Origin: Desmodus rotundus
Lineage: Eukaryota; Chordata; Mammalia; Chiroptera; Phyllostomidae
Length of the DNA stretch: 64,000 bases
Direction of reading: 5' to 3'
NCBI RefSeq assembly: GCF_022682495.2
Contig: NC_071395.1
Span: 56,683,242-56,747,241 of the forward strand
Numbering within the stretch: position 1 is the first letter of the stretch; the number at the start of each line of letters is the position of its first letter. Positions 12,201 through 22,112 of this stretch are shown in pieces. Below the pieces are notes generated by a model, which saw only the letters and a program-made list of their open reading frames with translations, was not told the origin of the DNA and ran no database searches. The translations under genes and the position numbers were made by a program.

Positions 12201-13040
12201 GAGTTCGTTTTCATTTGTTTCCAGGAAGTTTTTGATTTCTTCCCTAATCTCGTTCTTGACCCATTCATTGTTTAATAGCATGCTATTCAGTCTCCATGAT
12301 TTTGAGTGTTTTGGGTTTTTACCCTTGGGGTTGGTTTCTAGTTTCAGACCCTTGTGGTCAGAGAAGATGCTTGATATGATTTCAATTTTCTTGAATTTGT
12401 TGAGGGTTGCTTTGTGTCCTATCATGTGGTCTATCTTTGAAAAAGTTCCATGGACACTTGAAAAGAATGTGTATTTTGCTTCTTTGGGATGAAAAGCTCT
12501 GTATATATCAGTTAAGTCCGTTTCCTCTAGGGTATTGTTAAGTGACACAATATCTTTGTTAATCTTTTGTTTGGAAGACCTGTCCATTTTTGATAGTGGG
12601 GTGTTAAAATCCCCTACTATAATTGTGTTGCTGTCAATATCTTTCTTGAAATCCTCCAAGATTTTCTTTATGTATTTGGGTGCTCCTATGTTGGGTGCAT
12701 ATATATTTATAATGTTTATGTCTTCTTGGTGGATTCTTCCTTTGAGTATTATGAAGTGACCTTCTGGGTCTCTCTTTATGGCCCTTCTTTGGAAGTCTAT
12801 TTTGTCTGATATGAGTATTGCTACCCCTGCTTTTTTTTCCTGTCCGTTTGCTTGGAAAATTTGTTTCCAGCCCTTCACTTTCAGTCTGTGTAAGTCTTTT
12901 GTCCTGAGATGGGTTTCTTGTAGGCAGCATATGTGTGGGTCATGTTTTCTTATCCATTCAGCTGTTCTATGTCTTTTGATTGGAGCATTTAATCCATTTA
13001 CATTTAAGGTTATTATCGATAGGTAGTTATTCATTGCCAT
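9219..13040 (-). CDS. ORF2: L1 ORF2p: endonuclease and reverse transcriptase
   Basis: 1273 codons, close to the usual length for mammalian ORF2p. It nicks the target DNA and copies its own RNA onto the nick. The N-terminal APE-like endonuclease (about 1-238) keeps N13, E42, D144, N146, D204, D228 and H229, each one residue earlier than in the human protein. The Z and RT domains follow (about 380-770), with D599 in the [10 protein letters not shown] block and the FADD active site with D701 and D702. The cysteine-rich C-terminus, in the last ~150 residues, keeps the C-X3-C-X7-H-X4-C spacing. The start is MAMNNYLS, 46 bp after the ORF1 stop, so it is translated from the bicistronic L1 RNA. No stop or frameshift occurs. 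It is the best candidate in the window for supplying activity in trans to the HAL1 copies and Ves SINEs. Confidence 0.95.
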   Translation of the reverse strand: MAMNNYLSIITLNVNGLNAPIKRHRTAEWIRKHDPHICCLQETHLRTKDLHRLKVKGWKQIFQANGQEKKAGVAILISDKIDFQRRAIKRDPEGHFIILKGRIHQEDINIINIYAPNIGAPKYIKKILEDFKKDIDSNTIIVGDFNTPLSKMDRSSKQKINKDIVSLNNTLEETDLTDIYRAFHPKEAKYTFFSSVHGTFSKIDHMIGHKATLNKFKKIEIISSIFSDHKGLKLETNPKGKNPKHSKSWRLNSMLLNNEWVKNEIREEIKNFLETNENELTTTQNLWDTAKAVLRGKFIAIQAYLKKLETVHTNNLTLRLQELEEQQQRQPRASRRKEITKIRAELNDIETKSTIVRINESRSWFFEKINKIDKPLSRLIKKKRERIQINRIRNESGEITTDTTEIQRIVRNYYEDLYAKKFENLDEMDTFLEKYNLPKLTEEEAENLNRPISAKEIEAVIKKLPSHKSPGPDGFTGDFYKAFKEELTPILHRLFEKIQTDGRLPNSFYEANIILIPKPDKDTMKKENFRPISLMNIDAKILNKILANRIQQYIKKIIHHDQVGFIPGMQGWYNIRKSINIIHHINNSKDKNHMIISIDAEKAFDKIQHPFLIKTLSKVGIKGAVLNIIKAIYERPTANITFNGQKLRAFPLRSGTRQGCPLSPLLFNIVLEVLATAIRQEKAIKGIQIGKEEMKLSLFADDMIVYMENPIDSTQKLLDLINEFGKIAGYRVNTQKSKAFLYTNNETAETQIRKKIPFDIATRKIKYLGINLTKEVKDLYSENYTTLKKEIKEDTNKWKHVPCSWIGRINIIKMAILPKAIYRFNAIPIRVPMTYFTDIEQTLQKFIWNHKRPRIAAAILRKKDKAGGITIPDIKLYYKATVIKTAWYWHKNRLIDQWNRIESPEINSNLYDQLIFDKGGRSIKWSKNSLFNRWCWEIWTATCKKMKLDHQLTPYTKINSRWIKDLNISRNTIKVLEENIGRKISDIPRSNILTDTSPKARDIKERINKWDLIKIKSFCMAKENSTKLQREPTIWESIFANDTSDKGLISKIYKELTRLHSRKTNNPIKKWAKDLNRHFSKEDIQKAQRHMKRCSASLAIREMQIKTTMRYHLTPVRMANINKSTNKCWRGCGEKGTLVHCWWECRLVRPLWKTIWNFLRKLKMELPFDPVIPLLGLYPKNTETPIQKNLCTPMFIAAQFTIAKYWKQPKCPSANEWIQKLWYIYTMEFYAAERKKELIPFATAWMKLESIMLSEISQEVRDKYHMISPLTGT

Positions 13041-13086
13041 TATTTCCTACCTGTGTTCCTCTGTCTTTCTCTTTTCCTTCCTTTCC

Positions 13087-14019
13087 TTAAAGCAGTCCCT
13101 TTAGCATCTCTTGCAGAGCTGGTTTGGTGGAGCTGTATTCTTTTAGACTTCTTTTGTCTGGGAAGCTCTTTATTTGGTCTTCTATCTTGATTGAGAGCCT
13201 TGCTGGGTAAAGTAGTCTTGGTTGGAGGCCTCTGGTTCTCATTACTTGGAATATTTTCTGCCATTCTCTTCTGGCTTGGAGCGTTTCCATTGAGAAGTCA
13301 GTTGCTAACCTTATTGGGGCTCCCTTGTATGTTACTTCCTTTTTCTCCCTTGCTGCCTTTAAGATCCTCTCTTTGTCTTGGAAATTTGCCATTTTAATTA
13401 TGATGTGTCTTGCAGTGGGTCTCTTTGGGTTCCTCTTGTTTGGGACTCTCTGTGATTCCTGGATTTGGGTGACTTTTTCTCTCCTCAGATTAGGGAAATT
13501 TTCCATCATTACTTTTTCAAACAGGTTTTCTATCCCTTGCTCTTCTTCTTCTCCTTCTGGTATTCCTATTATACGGATATTGTTACGTTTCATGTTGTCC
13601 TGCATTTCCCTTATTGCCTCTTCATTCTTTCTGAGCCTCTTTTCCTTTTCTTGCTCCTTCTGGGTGTTTTTTTCTACTTTATCCTCCAGCTCGCTGATCC
13701 GATCCTCTGCTTCATCAAGTCTGCTTTTAATTCCTTCTACGGTGTTCTTCAATTCAGAAATTGTATTCTTCATTTCCTCTTGGCTCTTGTTGATATTTTC
13801 TATTTCCTTTTTCATGTTGATATAGTTTGCAGTGAGTTCATTGTAGTTTCCTTGTAGTTTCTGGTAGTTCTCTTTGAGCTCAGAGAGCTCAGTGAGCTTC
13901 CTGATGACCATTGCTTTGAACTCAGTATCTGATAGTTGACTTGCCTCTTTTTCGGTTAGTATTCTTTCTGAGACTTCCTCCTTTCCTTTCATTTGGGAAT
14001 TGTTTCTTTGTCTTCCCAT
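13087..14019 (-). CDS. ORF1: L1 ORF1p: RNA-binding chaperone
   Basis: 310 codons starting MGRQRNNSQM. ORF1p trimerises and coats L1 RNA in cytoplasmic particles. Visible order: short basic N-terminus, the LSDTEFKAMVIRKLTEL block (29-45), a long heptad-rich coiled coil (about 46-135), an RRM-like domain (about 146-240, beginning NNIRIIGIPEGE and ending near AAREKKEV/PIRL), and a C-terminal domain with ARREW (249-253) and YPARLS (271-276). These match the conserved layout of mammalian ORF1p, which is about 338 aa in human. It is intact and directly upstream of ORF2. The C-terminal MLKGL ending is shared with the HAL1 proteins in this window. Confidence 0.95.
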   Translation of the reverse strand: MGRQRNNSQMKGKEEVSERILTEKEASQLSDTEFKAMVIRKLTELSELKENYQKLQGNYNELTANYINMKKEIENINKSQEEMKNTISELKNTVEGIKSRLDEAEDRISELEDKVEKNTQKEQEKEKRLRKNEEAIREMQDNMKRNNIRIIGIPEGEEEEQGIENLFEKVMMENFPNLRREKVTQIQESQRVPNKRNPKRPTARHIIIKMANFQDKERILKAAREKKEVTYKGAPIRLATDFSMETLQARREWQKIFQVMRTRGLQPRLLYPARLSIKIEDQIKSFPDKRSLKEYSSTKPALQEMLKGLL

Positions 14020-15757
14020 TGTTTGTGAGGCTCTTCTTGTTGGCCTCTGCTTCTTAAATTGCTTTGTTCTGAATCCCTGGGTTTATGATATGAACTTCTA
14101 TGGTAGAATGCCAATGGGATTCGGTGGTGCTGTCTCCTTACTCTCCTGTGCTCACTGGTCTTGAGCTGACGTTTATGTGTTTAACACGGTCTAACTCTAG
14201 TCTTTTCAGCACTCCAGGTTTTGTTGTCGCACCTGTGGGAAAAATAGAAAGGGGGGGAGAAAGAAAAGGAAAAAACAAACAAACAAACAAACAAACAAAC
14301 AAAAACCAAAGATGGGAAGGAGGGAAAAAGGAAATAGGAAAGGAGGAAAGGAAGGAAGGAGGGAAGAAGGATTAAAGAAAGATCGGAGGCAAGATAAGAA
14401 GGAATTTTAACAAAAATTAAAACATAGAAATAGATAAAAGAAGGCAGGAAGAAGACATAAAAATGGTAAAGGATGGGAGGAAGAAGGAATGAAAGAAAAA
14501 AAAGAGAGAGAGAGGAAGAAGGAGTTCAGGGGGAAAGGAAAAGGAAAAAAAAAAAAAAAAGAGGGGGGAAAAAAAAAAATCTTCTGTTGGCTTTAAACCG
14601 TTCAGGTTATTTCTGCTGTTGTCCTGTCTGTGCAAAGGGAGGGGGTGGTTGGAAGGATTGGTTTCACTTTTCTTCCTTCCTGGGTCACACTCTTCACTGT
14701 TTTGTAGGTGTGGTCCCCGGCAGGCAATCAGGCCGTTGATCAGCCAATCCAGCAGCTTTGTTCTTGGGACTCTCGAGTGGCCGCTCCAGCCGCTTTGGCT
14801 CCGGACGCGTGCACGCGCAGCAGGGGAATCCAGCCGCTTAGGGTTTGTGACGTTATTTGGGCTCTGAGCGCGCAGCCGGCCGACCAATCGAGCCGCCCAG
14901 GCTAGGGAGGCTGGCGCGCTGCAAGCTGCTGGTGCAACCGCCTTGGTGTTACGACTCTTGCCAGCCCCTTTGTGCTTGGGAAGTGCGCATCCAGCCGGCC
15001 CTACGCTTGGTGAGCGCGCAGCCCGCGCCGAGCCAGAGGCTCTACGCTTGGGGGCCCGATCCAGCCGCCCGGGGCTTGAGACTCTCGGGTGGGCGGGGCC
15101 GCCCTGGGACCGAATCACGCGGTACTCGGTTCCGAGGTTTTGGGTCTGTGGGTGGAGCAGCTAGTCTCTGCTCCAAAAGATCTCGGAGGTTTCAGGTGTG
15201 GGCGCCCCTCCGGGGTTTCATGTATGGGCCCCGTTCGCTAATCTGCGCGCGCGCGACCGCGCGCAACCGGACCTCAGGTGAGCGCCGGTGCAGCTTATCC
15301 CGCGTTCCGCGTTCGCAGTCCAGGGGCGGAGTGGGGAGGGGCGCCAGGGGCCGCGGCCACCACCGAGAGTTCTCTAACTAGCCCCTGAGTGTCTCTATTT
15401 TCTTTTTCTTTTTGAGAAATTCCTCCTTTTCAAGCCCCCCTGGTCCAATCAAGCACCTGGCTGCTCACAGCGCAGCCTGGCCCTCTCCCAGGACTCCTGC
15501 AGCAGCCCCTGCGCCAGGGCTGGCGCCTCTGCAGCCCTTGTACCGCGCGGTCCCGGTTCCCGGGGACCTTATTGTCCTTGAGCACTCTTCTTACCGTCAG
15601 ATCTTTCAGTGTCCTCTATCTTTGGTCTCTAATCTTCGTATATGCTGGAGTACTGTTGGCTGTTCGCTCTGCTCCTCAGATCAGCTAGGTATTTCCCTGG
15701 CGCTGAGGGGAAGTGGATTCCGCTCCCACCTATGTTGCCGCCATCTTCCCCCTTCTC
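14020..15757 (-). promoter_or_regulatory. L1 5' UTR / internal promoter
   Basis: About 1.74 kb upstream of ORF1. The distal half (about 14780-15370) is very CpG-rich, with degenerate repeated blocks (atccagccg at 14828, 14989 and 15059; gagcgcgcagcc at 14866 and 15012). The first ~20 nt of the element contain aagatggcggc, a YY1-type site like the one that fixes transcription start in human L1. The proximal part (14270-14580) is a purine/pyrimidine-biased tract with an (AAAC)n run at about 14273-14303. Two long overlapping frames (14417-15118 minus, 14857-15381 plus) occur here but are composition-driven. Confidence 0.8.
14270..14580. repeat. (AAAC)n and GA-rich simple sequence in the L1 5' UTR
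   Basis: Eight or so aaac units near 14273-14303, followed by about 270 bp of nearly pure purine on the plus strand (ggaaggaagg, gagagagagg, A-runs). It lies inside the L1 leader, so it is transcribed as a pyrimidine-rich tract. Confidence 0.8.
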
Positions 15758-15773
15758 GTCGTCATGTAATTCT
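15758..15773. repeat. 16-bp L1 target-site duplication, right copy
   Basis: Identical to 8926-8941. It adjoins the 5' end of the minus-strand L1 and proves insertion of the whole element in one event. Confidence 0.9.
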
Positions 15774-16474
15774 AAGTAACGAGGACTTAAAATGTTAAAT
15801 TCTTAGCATCAATTTTACAATTCATCTTTATATTGTCCAATAACAGTTTTCAATGCAAACATAAGAGCATTTAACTTTCTGGTGAAATCCCCTAACATAC
15901 ACAGTTTGGGTTTCATTGCTCGTGCATGCACATGTGTCTTGTTCTTACCAGAACAGTGGAAATGCAGCACAAAACTTTTGCTTTGATACAAGCACATGTG
16001 ACCAACACTCTCTACTTTCAGCTTGTTGGTGAGTGAGGAAGGGCTGAAAGGAAAGAGAAGTGTGGGTTGTCATTTCTCACTCCTACTTCTGTGTGGTCTC
16101 CTGCATAAGTAGTTGGCTAATACAGGACAGTAACATGAGTGAAAAAAAGATATCAGGGTTTCCTGATCTTTGTTTTTTAGAACACATCTGCTTTCTTTCA
16201 GAGTTAGAAGCAAGCTCTGGTTTGTGTGGCAAGTGTGGCTCCTCAAGGCTGTCAGGGTCTTACTCCATTCCAGACAAAGCACCAGGCACTGTACACTCAC
16301 TCTGAGTCTCACTGGACCTTCATGCATTACAGCTGCACTGACAGTTTGTGCTAGTGGGGCATCATGCTCACTGAACGCAGGTCTTCTCTCATGTGCCTGC
16401 TCCATTGTCCCATCAGACTTAACTTACAAAGCACAAGTTGCAAGGTAAAACGATCAAGACTTTCCTGCCGAAGG
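15774..16474. other. Single-copy-like non-coding stretch
   Basis: Host sequence beside the L1. No repeat family or exon recognised; frames are under 115 codons. Confidence 0.4.
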
Positions 16475-16908
16475 CATTCTGCCCAGTGAGATAAGTCAGA
16501 GCAGGACGAACACTCTATGATCTCACTTGTATGTGGAATCTAAAATAGATAAAATCAAAAACAGAGTAGAATGGCAGTTGCCAGGGGCTGAGGGCTTGGG
16601 AAATGAGGAGACATTGGCCAAAGGGTACAAACTTCCAGTTAAAAGATTAACAGGATTGAGGATCTGATGTGCAGCATGGTGGTTGTAGCTAACAATAATG
16701 TATGAATGCCTGAATGTTGCTAAGAGGATAGATCTTCAATGTTCTCACCACAAAAAGGAAATGATAACTATGAGATGGGCTGAAGGGGGTAGCTGATGCT
16801 CTGGTGGTCATCATTTTGCAATTTATAAATGTATCAAATCAACACACTACATACCTTAAATTTACATGGTTGTATGTCAGTTTTATGTCAATAAAACTGT
16901 GGGGGGGG
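16475..16908 (+). pseudogene. L1 3' end fragment
   Basis: Sense-strand L1 3' UTR and distal ORF2 remnant: gatctcacttgtatgtggaat, the ccaggggctgagggcttgg block, and the terminal gtcaataaaactg followed by a G-run. 5'-truncated and diverged. Confidence 0.7.
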
Positions 16909-17440
16909 GAGAATTTCTGGGTGACAACTGCAGAGTTAAGACAAGTGCAGGGCCCTTCTGAGTGCTGGGCTCTGGGCAAATGCACAGGTCGAAGGCAGAC
17001 AAAGCTAGGCCTGGCGCAGTATTTTACTGATGGCAAAACAAGGGAGCAACTTGCCCAAGCATGCCCAACTGGGAATTAGCAAAACCACCAACACCTCTCT
17101 CTCATTATTGCACTATTGAACTGCATCTTAGATTTTGGAATGAAGTTCTGTTGTCCCATCCTGTGCATCCTGGCCCCGCTGATAAATCCAATAACCATAG
17201 CTCATTCTACTACCACTTGCACTTCCTTTTTGTAAGTCACCTGGTTGGAATTTGTGGAGAGAGAGTGAATGTTGGGATAACCTAGAAGGTTGACTCACAT
17301 GTGATTTTTTTTCCTGGCAGTTTTTCATAATTAAAGAGAAAATCTTAATGGTATATGAGTAATCTTACTTAAAAAGAAAAAACATGAAGAACTACCAAAA
17401 AAAGACTTCTTTGGCTAAGTAGTGACTGGGTTCCATGGCT
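16909..17440. other. Unassigned sequence
   Basis: No repeat or gene recognised; short frames only. Confidence 0.35.
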
Positions 17441-17444
17441 GGAT

Positions 17445-18476
17445 TCTTTTTTTTTTTTAATCCTCATATAAGGAATTTTTTTTTCCATTGCTTTTAGAGA
17501 GAGAGTGACGCTGGCATCGGCAAGTAGTGTCTGCAGTGTTGTGGCTGAGACAAGACAAATTCACAGACTACCGAGTCCTGTGGAGGAAAAGGGACGGCAA
17601 GTTTACTCTCTCAAGGGGAGAACGCCCCGACCCTTGCCTTGACAGGCTTTTATTAGCTGAATTTGCATAGGAATACAGGGCATATATGGCAAGCTCATCA
17701 ATCATTGTCAGGCAGTAATAATCAAGTAGGTAACATTCAAAGAACTCCGAGGGCTTGAGTGAGGGTCAGATAGCTAAAGGACCACAAAACTTTGGGGAAA
17801 CAAACTTATTTCATACTTGGACTCTTATCATTTAAATTGAGGGTATTAGCAAAGTAGGTTTCATAGGATTTTATGCATTCTTTCTTAGGCCTGATTGACC
17901 TAGGGAACCCACCCTTTTCAGCACAAGGCCACATCCACTTCCAGCATTGTTTCAGGCTTAGGTTGAGCAGGGGAAGTAAGGCAGCCAAGAGATTAGGAGT
18001 CTAAGTCAAGGGGCGAGGGTCCATCACCCCCTTTTTCTATAGCCCCCCAAGTGCTTCCTTGAGGGCCCCTTTGTGACCATGCCTGTCTTAGGTCATCCCT
18101 CCTTTGAGGAATCTTACCCGTCATTGGCTAACCGGTCATCAAGCAGGATGAGGTGAAAGGGGGCAGAGGCAGAGCCCCTGCCAGGGAAGATAAGCTTTGT
18201 CTCCTAAGTGGCTTATGGTCCCAAGGTCTTTTTACTCAGCCTTAGCCACCAGGGATTATAGCTTCTGAAACCAGGCAGGGAGGTTGCCAACAAGAGAGGA
18301 ATGGGGAGAGGGAAACATTGATGTGAGAGACAAACATCAATCGGTTGCCTTCCATAGGCACCCCAACTGGGGATTGAACCTGTAATCCAGGCATATGCCC
18401 CAACTGGGAATTGAACCTGCAACATCTCAGTGTATGGGACGATGCTTTAACCAACTGAGCTACACCACTCAGAGCC
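17445..18476 (-). mobile_element. Ves-related SINE split by a solo LTR
   Basis: The tail part lies at about 17445-17505 and the body and head at 18293-18476 (minus strand), ending in the accaactgagctacaccac head. The LTR 17506-18292 sits in the middle with agagag on both sides. The head differs from the standard Ves head, so this is probably another subfamily. Confidence 0.75.
17506..18292 (-). mobile_element. Solo endogenous retroviral LTR, family U copy 2
   Basis: 787 bp with TG...CA ends (tgacgctggc left, aggttgccaaca right) and an exact 6-bp duplication agagag at 17500-17505 and 18293-18298. On the minus strand the order is a TATA-like gccatatatg (17681-17690), a perfect octamer ATGCAAAT (17661-17668) and an AATAAA (17649-17654). 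The short distance from TATA to polyadenylation signal implies a very short R. Closely similar to 2879-3724 but different at the U5 end and missing a stretch near 18000. No viral genes remain. Confidence 0.8.
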
Positions 18477-18932
18477 CATGGCTGGGTTCTATGGTTGGGT
18501 TTTGTGATGAATGTCATGGCTTAGTTCCATGATTGGGTTCTGTGGCTGAGCTCCACAGCTGGGTTCTGGGGCTGTGTTCTATGGCTGAATTCCACAGCTG
18601 GGTCTGTGTCTTGGTTCTCTGGCTCTGTTCTGTGGCTGAGTTCTGTTGCTGGGTTCCACAGTTGGATTCCCTGGCAGGGTTCTGTGGCTGGGTTCCAGGT
18701 TGGGCTCTATGGCTGGGTTCCATAGCTGTGTTCTGTGGCTGGGGTCTGTGGCTGGGTTCCCCAATTGGGTTCTGTGGCTCTGTTCTGTGGCTGTGATCCA
18801 CAGTTGTGTTCTGTGGTTGTGTTCCACAACTGGGTCCTGTGGCTCTGTTCTGTAGCTGGGTTCCACAGTTGGGTCCTGTGGCTTTGTTCTGTGGCTATGT
18901 TCTATGGCTGAGTTCTAAAGCTGGGTTCTGTG
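18477..18932. repeat. 13-bp-period minisatellite
   Basis: About 35 degenerate units of ttctgtggctggg with variants such as ttccacagctggg, exactly in 13-bp register over long stretches (for example 18780-18930). The low stop density of the unit makes overlapping artificial frames on both strands (18514-18866 minus, 18533-18855 plus); these are not genes. The array starts directly at the head of the LTR-split SINE. Confidence 0.9.
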
Positions 18933-19305
18933 CAATAAATCAATGAAAGCACCCACATGCTGGATCATATTTGAATACAGTTAAAAGCCTCTCTTAAGGT
19001 GAATGCCTTCACTTCAATGAGGACTCAGGTGCCCTGAGTTTGAGACTGGAGAAGAGGGAATGGCACAGATATCCAGAGAGGTTACCTGGGGTAGAGGTTA
19101 GACCAGGATGCCAACTGGTTTTGTTAGTGATCTGGGTACAAAGTGCAGTGTGTTTTGTTGTTCTACCCTCAACCCTGTTTTTCCTCAAATATTTTTGTTA
19201 TTAAAGGTAATATTTTATTTATATTTAAGATATTTATTGTAATTAACATTCTACTATAATTTAAATTTTATTTATATTATAATGTTTATCAGCATATGAA
19301 TAATG
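18933..19305. other. AT-rich unassigned sequence
   Basis: Flank of the minisatellite and then an AT-rich piece next to HAL1 copy 1. Nothing recognised. Confidence 0.35.
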
Positions 19306-19720
19306 TTATTTTTAATTTTTACTTTTAAGTATATTTTATTGATTATGCTATTTCAGTTGTCCCATTTTTTCTCCCCTTTATTCCCCTCCACCCTGCACCC
19401 CGCACCCACCAGCATTCCACCCCCTGTAGTTCTTGTCCATGGGTCATACATAGTAAGTTCTTTGGCTTCTCCATTTCCTCTGCTGGCTTACCCTCCCCCT
19501 CTCTATTTCGTACCTACCATTTATGCTTCTTATTCCCCATACATTTTCCCCCATCCTCCCCCAACCCCTTCCCCACTGATAAAACTCCATGTGATCTCCA
19601 TTTCTGTGATTCTGTTCCTATTATGGTTATTTGTTTAGTTTATTTTTTTTAGGTTCATTTGTTGATAGTTGTGAATTTATTGTCATTTTACTGTTTATAG
19701 TTTTGATCATTTTCTTTTTC

Positions 19721-20783
19721 TTAGGTAAGTCCCTTTAACATTTCATATAATAAGGGCTTGGTGATGATGAACTCCTTTAACTTGACCTTATCTGGGAAGC
19801 ACTTTATCTGCCCTTCCATTTTAAAGGATAACTTTGCTGGGCAGAGTAATCTTGGATGTAGGTCCTTGCCTTTCATGACTTCAAATACTTCTTTCCAGTC
19901 CCTTCTTGCCTGCAAGGTTTCTTTTGAGAAATCAGCTGACAACCATATGGGAACTCCTTTGTAGGTAACTGTGTCTTTTTCTCTTGCTGCTTTTAAGTTT
20001 CTCCCCTTATATTTAATCTTGGGTAAAGTAATTATGATGTGCTTTGGTGTGTGTTTCCTTGGGTTCAACTTCTTTGGGACTCTCTGGGCTTTCTGGAAGT
20101 CTATTTCCTTTCTCAGATTGGGGAAATACTGCTTCATTATTTTTTTCTTTTTTAAAAAAATTTTTAAAGATTTTTTTCCTAAATTTTTAGACAGAGGGGG
20201 AAGGAGGGCGAAAGAAGGAGAGAAACATCAATGTGTGGTTGTCTTTCATGTGCCCCCACTGGGGACCTGGCCTGCAACCCAGGCATGTGCCCCAACTGTG
20301 AATTGAACTGGCGACCCTTTGGTTCATATTCTGGCACTCAATCCACTGAGCCACACCAGCCAGGGCTGCTTCATTATTTTTTCAAATAATTTTTCAATTT
20401 CTTGCTCTCCCTCTTCTCCTTCTGGCACCCCTATGATTCGGGTGTTGAAATGTTTAAAGTTGTCCCAGAGGTTCCTAAGCCTCTCCTCATTTTTTTGAAT
20501 TCTTGTTTCTTCATTCTGTTCCAGTTGAATGTATCTTTCTTCCTTCTGCTCCAAATCATTGATTTGAGTTCGTTTCCTTCCCTTCACTGTTGGTTACCTG
20601 TATATTTTTCTTTATTTCACTTTGCATAGCCTTCACTTTTTCCTCTATTTTGCCACCATACTCAACCATTTCTCTGAGCACCCTGAGTACCATTGTTTTG
20701 AACTCTGCATCTGATAGGTTGGCTATCTCTTCATCACTTTGTTCTGTTTTTGGAGTTTTGATCTCTTCTTTCGTTTGGTCCAT
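19721..20783 (-). pseudogene. HAL1 copy 1 ORF1, broken
   Basis: An N-terminal part at 20783-20556 (MDQTKEEIKTP..., EEIANLSDAEFKTMVL block), a middle part at 20587-20324 with the NTRIIGVPEGEE start of the RRM-like domain, a SINE insertion, then the C-terminal part at 20137-19721 with ARRDW, CPAKLSF and MLKGL. At least one frameshift and a SINE break the frame. It is an L1 ORF1 homologue close to that of copy 2, with clear differences from copies 3 and 4. Confidence 0.85.
20147..20365 (-). mobile_element. Ves SINE inside HAL1 copy 1
   Basis: Minus-strand Ves SINE with head tgagccacaccagccaggg at the right. Flanked by ctgcttcattatttttt at 20129-20145 and 20366-20382, a near-perfect 17-bp target duplication. 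It dates after HAL1 copy 1. Confidence 0.9.
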
Positions 20784-21475
20784 ATTTCTTTGTCTTGGAG
20801 CTCTTGTTACGTTATAAGGGGCGTAGCCTTAAGTATTCCCCAGTGCGGTGCAACCCATGTCACTCGCTCTGTTATAGCACTGTATATAGCAGGGGTGGGT
20901 GCGGGGAATAATGATGCTTGCTCAACTGTCAGCAGGCTTTCAGCCACTTCCCCTGATACCCAAAGCAACTTGGGCCCTTCTGGTGCTAATTCCCAGGTGG
21001 GTGGGTTTGTGTCTGTTCTAGGTGCCTGTGGGTCTCTCCAACGAACTCTCCTGTGAGGCCAGGAGTTTCTCCTGCCACCTCAACCCCCAAAGGTTTTTAC
21101 AGCCAGAGGTTTTGAGGCTCTCTTTTCCCCTGCTGGGATCCTGGTTGCAGGGTCTGTCTTGCTCCCCAGTTATTCCTCCCAGCTTACCCAACTCAAATGT
21201 GGGAGCGGCCTATTTGCCACCTCGCCTGCCCAGTCCTCCAGCCACCACCTTGCTGTGTGTCCTCTCTGCCCCAGCTGCTTGTCTCTACCCCTCCTACCAG
21301 TCTGAATGAATGTTTCTTCTTTAACTCCTAAGTTGTTGGACTTCCATACAGTTCAATTTTCTGGCAGTTCTGGTTATTTCTTGTTTTTAAATTTGCTGTT
21401 CTTCTTTTGGTTGTACAATGAGGCAAAGTGTATCTACCTCCATCTTGACTGGAAGTCAATCTCCTATTATTTTTA

Positions 21476-22024
21476 GAGTGTGAGTTTTCAGAACACAGGA
21501 TTGCTCAGGAGCATTGGAATGTTTCCATAGAAGCAGCTGGTGTGCTGAGCACCTACTCTGTGCCAGGTACTGTTGGAGACATAGTACTGAACAACCCAAA
21601 TGGTGACCCCCCTCATGGAGAGGACACTGCAGTGGGGATAGAGCACATGGTATTCTGCAAAAACAGCTGTAACACTATCCCCTGTCCCACTGTCCCTTCT
21701 TCAGTGTGAATTTGACACTCCTGCTCAAGTGCTGGGGTCTAGACCCAGGCAGACCTTTGTGTCCACCGCCTTAACCAATAGGGTTATGTGACATAATGCT
21801 ATAATAGGTGGAAGTGACATAATGCTATAAGAATAGGCCATAAGTGGTGTGAGGGTCCTTCCTGGCTCCCTCTTGGACCATGCCTCATTAGAACCAGCCA
21901 TCATCATGGGAGGAAGACCAAACCACATGGAGAAACCACATGCAGGTGTTGCAGTTGACAGCCCCAGCTGAGCTCCCAGTGGACAGAATCACCTGCTAGA
22001 CAGGGGAGCCTGGAAAGCATTTCA
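21476..22024. other. Unassigned sequence with an L2 remnant
   Basis: 21535-21640 (gagcacctactctgtgccagg and the following catggagagga block) is an L2 remnant. The rest is not recognised. Confidence 0.45.
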
Positions 22025-22112
22025 GGCCAGGTCTCTGATCGATATTTCTCTCCCTCTTTCTCCCTCCCTTTCTCTGTCTCTAAAAATCAGTAAATAAAAT
22101 CTTAAAGAAGAA
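22025..22112 (+). mobile_element. 5'-truncated Ves SINE
   Basis: Only the 3' part remains: gatatttctctccctctttc followed by ctctaaaaatcagtaaataa. The tRNA-like head is missing. Confidence 0.6.

Larger units (their letters stand above)
8942..15757 (-). mobile_element. Full-length, structurally intact LINE-1
   Basis: A complete L1 on the minus strand: 5' end at 15757 with a YY1-like aagatggcggc, 5' UTR of about 1.74 kb, ORF1 (310 aa), a 46-bp inter-ORF spacer, ORF2 (1273 aa), a 3' UTR of about 255 bp with a G-rich tract, and a 22-nt pure poly-A tail (poly-T at 8941-8962). Perfect 16-bp target duplications flank it. Open frames, an uninterrupted tail and identical duplications indicate a recent insertion that could still be competent. 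All catalytic residues I could check in ORF2 are present. Confidence 0.95.
19315..21466 (-). mobile_element. HAL1-type (ORF1-only) L1, copy 1 (older class)
   Basis: On the minus strand: 5' end with cagtcaagatggaggtag (about 21440-21456), a 5' UTR to about 20785, a decayed ORF1 (20783-19721), then directly the 3' UTR (19720-19315), ending attgattatgctattt-reverse and an A-rich tail. No ORF2 sequence is present between ORF1 and the 3' UTR. A Ves SINE lies in ORF1. A possible but weak AT-rich duplication ttattttta occurs at 19306-19314 and 21467-21475. Without the SINE the element is about 1.9 kb. Confidence 0.85.

Noticed and set aside
9219..13857. Many plus-strand frames of 60-166 codons between 9.4 and 13.9 kb
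   Set aside because: They are antisense shadows of the L1 ORF2 and ORF1.
18514..18866. Repetitive threonine/glutamine/proline-rich frames on both strands
   Set aside because: They are translations of the 13-bp minisatellite, which shifts frame every unit.
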